Assembly: GCA_944321365.1 (NCBI GenBank)
Contig: CALULA010000010.1
Location: 17,067 to 81,066, forward strand
From: an uncultured Paraprevotella sp.
Lineage (GTDB): Bacteria; Bacteroidota; Bacteroidia; Bacteroidales; Bacteroidaceae
DNA: 64,000 bases
Direction: 5' to 3'
The notes beneath the pieces are model-generated. The model made no database searches. It was not told the DNA's origin and saw only the letters and a list, made by a program, of their open reading frames with translations. The translations under genes were made by a program, and so were the position numbers. This document shows, piece after piece, positions 60,790-64,000 of this stretch (the first letter of the stretch is position 1; the number at the start of each line of letters is the position of its first letter).

Positions 60790-61281
60790 ATGGAATCCCA
60801 ATTCTATTTTCCTGCAACCAAAGACAAAAAGACCCGCTATGAAGAATTCATCACACGATATGCGGGTCTTATTCAAAACGAGAAAGATGAAATAAGCGTA
60901 ATGGCTAATACAGCAGCGGCTCTACGGGAGGCATTTGACTTCTTTTGGGTGGGATTTTATCGGGTGACCTCACCCGAAGAATTGAGTTTGGGACCATTCC
61001 AAGGTGACATAGCCTGCTACCGAATCAAGAAAGGACGCGGTGTGTGTGGAACAGCCTGGAAGGAAGCACGCACACTGATAGTACCGGACGTGAACGCTTT
61101 TCCCGGTCATATTGCATGCAGTGCCGCGTCCAAATCAGAAATTGTAGTACCCGTCATATATAATAAGGTAATAAAAGGTGTATTGGACATTGACAGTAAA
61201 GAGCCAGACCACTTTGACGAAACAGACCGTAAGAATTTAGAGACGGTGGTCCGACTCATGTCAGAGACGTTATACACATAA
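60790..61281 (+). CDS. GAF-domain free methionine-(R)-sulphoxide reductase
   Basis: 163 residues, a single GAF domain with the three cysteines of the fRMsr family: ACYRIKKGRGVCGTAW carries two and GHIACSAASKSEIVVP the third. Reduces free L-methionine-(R)-sulphoxide in the cytoplasm, using thioredoxin. Length equals the family norm. Likely in a transcript with the nucleoside phosphorylase. Confidence 0.9.
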   Translation: MESQFYFPATKDKKTRYEEFITRYAGLIQNEKDEISVMANTAAALREAFDFFWVGFYRVTSPEELSLGPFQGDIACYRIKKGRGVCGTAWKEARTLIVPDVNAFPGHIACSAASKSEIVVPVIYNKVIKGVLDIDSKEPDHFDETDRKNLETVVRLMSETLYT

Positions 61282-61347
61282 AATCAACTGACAAATCTCC
61301 CTCATCCATCTTCTCCATAAGACAAAGAGCTTACTAATTTACCATTT

Positions 61348-62742
61348 ATGTACACACAAGACACGATCTGCGCCATCGCAACAGCTCAAGGCGGCGCCAT
61401 TGGCATCATCCGCATTTCCGGACCTGATGCAATCTCCATAACCGACCGCATATTCCACCCCGTAGGTCCATCCGCAACCCCGCTGACAGAGCACGAGCCT
61501 TATACCTTGACCTATGGTTACATCCGTAATGAAGAAGGTGAAATAATAGACGAAGTTTTAGTCGGACTGTTCAAAGCTCCTCACTCCTATACAGGTGAAG
61601 ACAGTGTGGAAATTTCTTGCCATGGGTCCTCCTATATTCTGCAACAAGTCATGCAACTGCTCATTCGCAACGGTTGTCGCTCAGCAGGTCCGGGCGAATA
61701 TACCCAACGTGCTTTCTTAAACGGTAAAATGGACCTCAGTCAAGCTGAGGCAGTAGCAGATCTGATAGCCTCATCGTCAGCCGCTACTCATCGCATGGCT
61801 ATGAATCAAATGCGAGGTGGTTTCAGCCATGAACTCTCCACACTGCGTGACAAGCTGTTGCACCTAACCTCTTTAATGGAATTAGAATTGGACTTCAGCG
61901 ACCATGAAGAGCTGGAATTTGCAGATCGCAGCGAACTGTTGGACATTACCAAAGAAATAGAAAAGGTCATCAGCAAACTGATACATTCGTTCAGCATGGG
62001 AAACGCTCTCAAAAATGGCATTCCCGTCGCTATCGTCGGTGAAACTAATGCTGGAAAATCCACACTGCTCAACACTCTGCTCAATGAAGATAAAGCTATT
62101 GTTAGTGAAATCCATGGCACTACACGCGACGTTATTGAAGACACTATAAATATCCAAGGTGTCCTGTTCCGCTTCATCGACACCGCCGGTATCCGCGAAA
62201 CGCACGACAGGATAGAAGCATTAGGCATTGAACGTAGTTTCCAGAAATTGGAACAGGCCGATATCGTACTGTGGGTAGTAGATATCCAAGACGCTGTAGC
62301 GCAAATCCGAAAGCTGTCTGACAGGCTTTTTTCACTTTGTAAAAACAAACACCTTATAGTCCTACTCAACAAAACAGATCAGAGCATATCCGACCTCCCG
62401 AATGATTTACCACTTCCTGCAAATATCACATGCCTGCCCATCTCCGCAAAAGAAAAAGTAGGAATTGAACAACTATGTAATTTATTGACCGAAACTATCT
62501 CATTGACAAAAATCAACAACAATGATGTAATTGTAACAAATGTCCGCCACTATGAAGCCCTCTCCCACGCTTTGCAGGACATTCATCGCGTTCAGGATGG
62601 ACTCCACAACGGACTATCCGGAGATTTTATCAGTCAAGACCTTCGAGAATGCCTCTTCCACCTTTCCGAGATTATCGGCGAAGGAATCACAACAGACGAA
62701 GTATTAGAAAATATCTTCAAACATTTCTGCATTGGCAAATGA
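61348..62742 (+). CDS. mnmE: tRNA uridine-5-carboxymethylaminomethyl modification GTPase MnmE
   Basis: 464 residues. N-terminal tetrahydrofolate-binding domain (TICAIATAQGGAIGIIRISG), helical domain, and an inserted GTPase with G1 GETNAGKSTLLN, G3 DTAGIRET and G4 NKTD. The C-terminal FCIGK motif with the conserved cysteine is present. With MnmG it modifies U34 of several tRNAs. Its 3' end forms the border with a probable integrative element. Confidence 0.97.
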   Translation: MYTQDTICAIATAQGGAIGIIRISGPDAISITDRIFHPVGPSATPLTEHEPYTLTYGYIRNEEGEIIDEVLVGLFKAPHSYTGEDSVEISCHGSSYILQQVMQLLIRNGCRSAGPGEYTQRAFLNGKMDLSQAEAVADLIASSSAATHRMAMNQMRGGFSHELSTLRDKLLHLTSLMELELDFSDHEELEFADRSELLDITKEIEKVISKLIHSFSMGNALKNGIPVAIVGETNAGKSTLLNTLLNEDKAIVSEIHGTTRDVIEDTINIQGVLFRFIDTAGIRETHDRIEALGIERSFQKLEQADIVLWVVDIQDAVAQIRKLSDRLFSLCKNKHLIVLLNKTDQSISDLPNDLPLPANITCLPISAKEKVGIEQLCNLLTETISLTKINNNDVIVTNVRHYEALSHALQDIHRVQDGLHNGLSGDFISQDLRECLFHLSEIIGEGITTDEVLENIFKHFCIGK

Positions 62743-62783
62743 CGGCTTGTAAACTGCCGTAACCAACCATAACCACTTAGAAT

Positions 62784-62817
62784 AAAGTCGCTGTATATCA
62801 GCGACTTTTGTTTTTGT
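62784..62817 (+). terminator. Terminator of mnmE
   Basis: A perfect 10-bp stem (62784-62793 with 62799-62808), 5-nt loop, followed by U-rich sequence (TTTTG then TTTTTG). It begins 42 nt after the stop codon. Confidence 0.88.
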
Positions 62818-62878
62818 GTACTTTCCAGACCGTATTTGGAAGTAACGGTTTTTATCCATATTTTTCATACGTATTTCT

Positions 62879-62898
62879 ACCGTGGCAGAAATTCACGG
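62879..62898. other. Short inverted repeat in the mnmE-HTH intergenic region
   Basis: CCGTG and CACGG arms flank a 9-nt spacer near 62880-62898. Together with the direct repeats at 62927 it makes this a candidate protein-binding region of a mobile element. Confidence 0.35.
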
Positions 62899-62926
62899 TT
62901 TGCCCAAATGTCACAGTGACGCATTA

Positions 62927-62964
62927 GTTGACGTGTGTTGACAATGGTTTACATGTGTGGACAA
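62927..62964. repeat. Pair of 18-bp direct repeats, 20 bp apart
   Basis: GTTGACGTGTGTTGACAA (62927-62944) and GTTTACATGTGTGGACAA (62947-62964) match at 15 of 18 positions. They lie about 50 bp before the multi-HTH gene. Such repeats are typical arm-type sites of recombinases or excisionases, or operators of the HTH protein. Confidence 0.6.
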
Positions 62965-63012
62965 AAAGGGAAATTAAAATTCATGTAAAATGGCAGAAAA
63001 TAGGACGAAAAT

Positions 63013-63891
63013 ATGGAAGTAAAAAGAATTTGTCAATGGTGCGGAAAACCGTTCATCGCACAGAAAACAACTACCTGTTATTGCAGCCCGCAATGCTCGA
63101 AACGAGGTTACAAACACCGCATGATGGAACGGAAGATGGAGCTGCGCCATATGCAGGAGATGCAGGAATTGCGCTCGTCGCTGGAAAAGCAGGAATACTT
63201 CACTTTTTCGCAGGCAGCACGTCTGATGGGTGTAAGCCGCCAGTACATCTACAAACTGGTAAAGGAAGAGAAACTCCGTGCATCCCGGCTCAGCGGAAAG
63301 ATGTCGTTGATACGGAAAGCCGACATCGAACTCATGCTTAAAAGCAAACCTTATGAACGGCTGGTAGCAAAAAACGACTTTGACATCACCGAGTATTACA
63401 CCGCCGAAGAGATTGCACAGAAATATAAGGTCAATGCCAAATGGGTATGGACTTATACACGACAGCACAAGGTCCCGAAAGTGAGAATCCGCCAGTTCAA
63501 CTATTACAGCAAGAAACATATTGATGCTGCCTTTGCCAAATATGAGGTGGACTCTGACCTGACGGAATGGTACACGCCCGAAGATATTCAGGAGAAATAC
63601 GGCATGACACGTGTCGCCATCCGTTCACACGTCTACCGTAACAACATACCTTCGAAAAAAGAACACGGGCAGATATTCTACTCCAAACTCCACTTCGACC
63701 TCTCGAAAAACTCTGCGGAGGAGAGCAAGGCCGAATACTACACCGTCAAGGAGGCAATGGAAAAATTCAACCTCTCCCGTGACTCGGTTTATAATATCCT
63801 GCAATTCCATCAGATTCCTCGAGAGAAGAACGGACGCTTCGTCCGCTTCCTGAAAGTGGACTTTGACCGGGTTATGGGTGTCCGTAAGTGA
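63013..63891 (+). CDS. Zinc-ribbon protein with four tandem excisionase-type HTH domains
   Basis: 292 residues. The N terminus has a Zn-ribbon pattern (CQWCGKPF ... CYCSPQC). Then four HTH_17/MerR-like units of roughly 50-60 residues follow, each opening with an aromatic-T phrase: EYFTFSQAARLMGVSRQYIY, EYYTAEEIAQKYKVNAKWVW, EWYTPEDIQEKYGMTRVAIR and EYYTVKEAMEKFNLSRDSVY. Such proteins occur beside tyrosine recombinases in Bacteroidales islands, so it is probably a directionality or transfer regulator. The remaining 109 bases to the window end hold no complete gene. Confidence 0.8.
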   Translation: MEVKRICQWCGKPFIAQKTTTCYCSPQCSKRGYKHRMMERKMELRHMQEMQELRSSLEKQEYFTFSQAARLMGVSRQYIYKLVKEEKLRASRLSGKMSLIRKADIELMLKSKPYERLVAKNDFDITEYYTAEEIAQKYKVNAKWVWTYTRQHKVPKVRIRQFNYYSKKHIDAAFAKYEVDSDLTEWYTPEDIQEKYGMTRVAIRSHVYRNNIPSKKEHGQIFYSKLHFDLSKNSAEESKAEYYTVKEAMEKFNLSRDSVYNILQFHQIPREKNGRFVRFLKVDFDRVMGVRK

Positions 63892-64000
63892 CCTTGATTA
63901 TAGGCTACCGTAAATTATTCCAAAATCACTGCTGTCCGGAGAAATTTTACCATAAAGTAGGTTGCTCGACAGAACCCGCCTCCGGAACACAAACGGGAGT

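Noticed and set aside
62743..62830. tRNA-type attachment site after mnmE
   Set aside because: No cloverleaf could be drawn; the only structure is the mnmE terminator hairpin.

Overview
This window looks like a chromosomal segment of a gut Bacteroidales, most likely Bacteroides or Phocaeicola. Evidence read from the sequence: almost every transcription start candidate carries the Bacteroidetes -7 element TAnnTTTG, sometimes with a TTTG-like -33 box 19-21 bp upstream; Shine-Dalgarno sequences are mostly absent; and the gene content is typical of the group (Wzi-type capsule porin, DUF4836 and DUF5063 proteins, fused NfnAB-like oxidoreductase, beta-propeller/AraC sensor next to a GH127 glycosidase, NtrC-type regulator beside a MacB-like efflux operon). 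No rRNA or tRNA gene was seen.

Layout. 1-8.4 kb: a Crp/Fnr regulator, then minus-strand housekeeping genes (diacylglycerol-kinase-like, miaA, gapA, lipoprotein plus Wzi porin, guaA, a MurU-like nucleotidyltransferase). 8.5-10.9 kb: a small membrane protein, a lipoprotein thioredoxin and an AraC regulator. 10.9-18.4 kb: a tightly packed minus-strand operon running MFS nucleoside transporter, bifunctional nuclease, rsmE, DUF4836, ABC ATPase, ABC permease, and a sugar kinase fused to a RapZ C-terminal domain. 18.8-21.4 kb: DUF5063, 3'-5' exonuclease and RlmI-like methyltransferase. 21.5-26.5 kb: ftsK, LolA-like, trxB, rplU-rpmA. 26.6-34.4 kb: CNNM/CorC protein, secreted protein, serS, NfnAB-like fusion, TPR protein, DMT protein. 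34.4-49.3 kb: ttcA-like gene, then a six-gene efflux operon (TolC, HlyD, three paralogous FtsX permeases, one ATPase) divergent from an NtrC-type response regulator and its histidine kinase. 49.7-57.8 kb: secreted SH3-like protein, a frameshifted small gene, a membrane-anchored propeller/AraC regulator divergent from a GH127 enzyme. 58.6-62.7 kb: PD40 protein, nucleoside phosphorylase, free-Met-sulfoxide reductase, mnmE. 63-64 kb: a protein with four tandem excisionase-type HTH domains, probably the edge of an integrative element.

The most unusual structure is between the genes. Four intergenic regions (about 9.15, 18.7, 35.2 and 49.4 kb) carry arrays of a degenerate repeat in which a TTGCGCAA-like core recurs every 22 bp, almost without drift, although the remaining half of each unit is variable. 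One full unit is identical between two arrays 14 kb apart. A second, AT-rich array with a 21-bp period lies at 58.35 kb. Other notable points are a predicted sigma-54 promoter with two 21-bp-spaced palindromes upstream of the efflux operon, a self-contained 14-codon mini-gene whose stop codon lies in its own terminator, the kinase-RapZ fusion, and a kinase-less propeller/AraC sensor-regulator.

All family assignments are from reading motifs and were not checked by database search.
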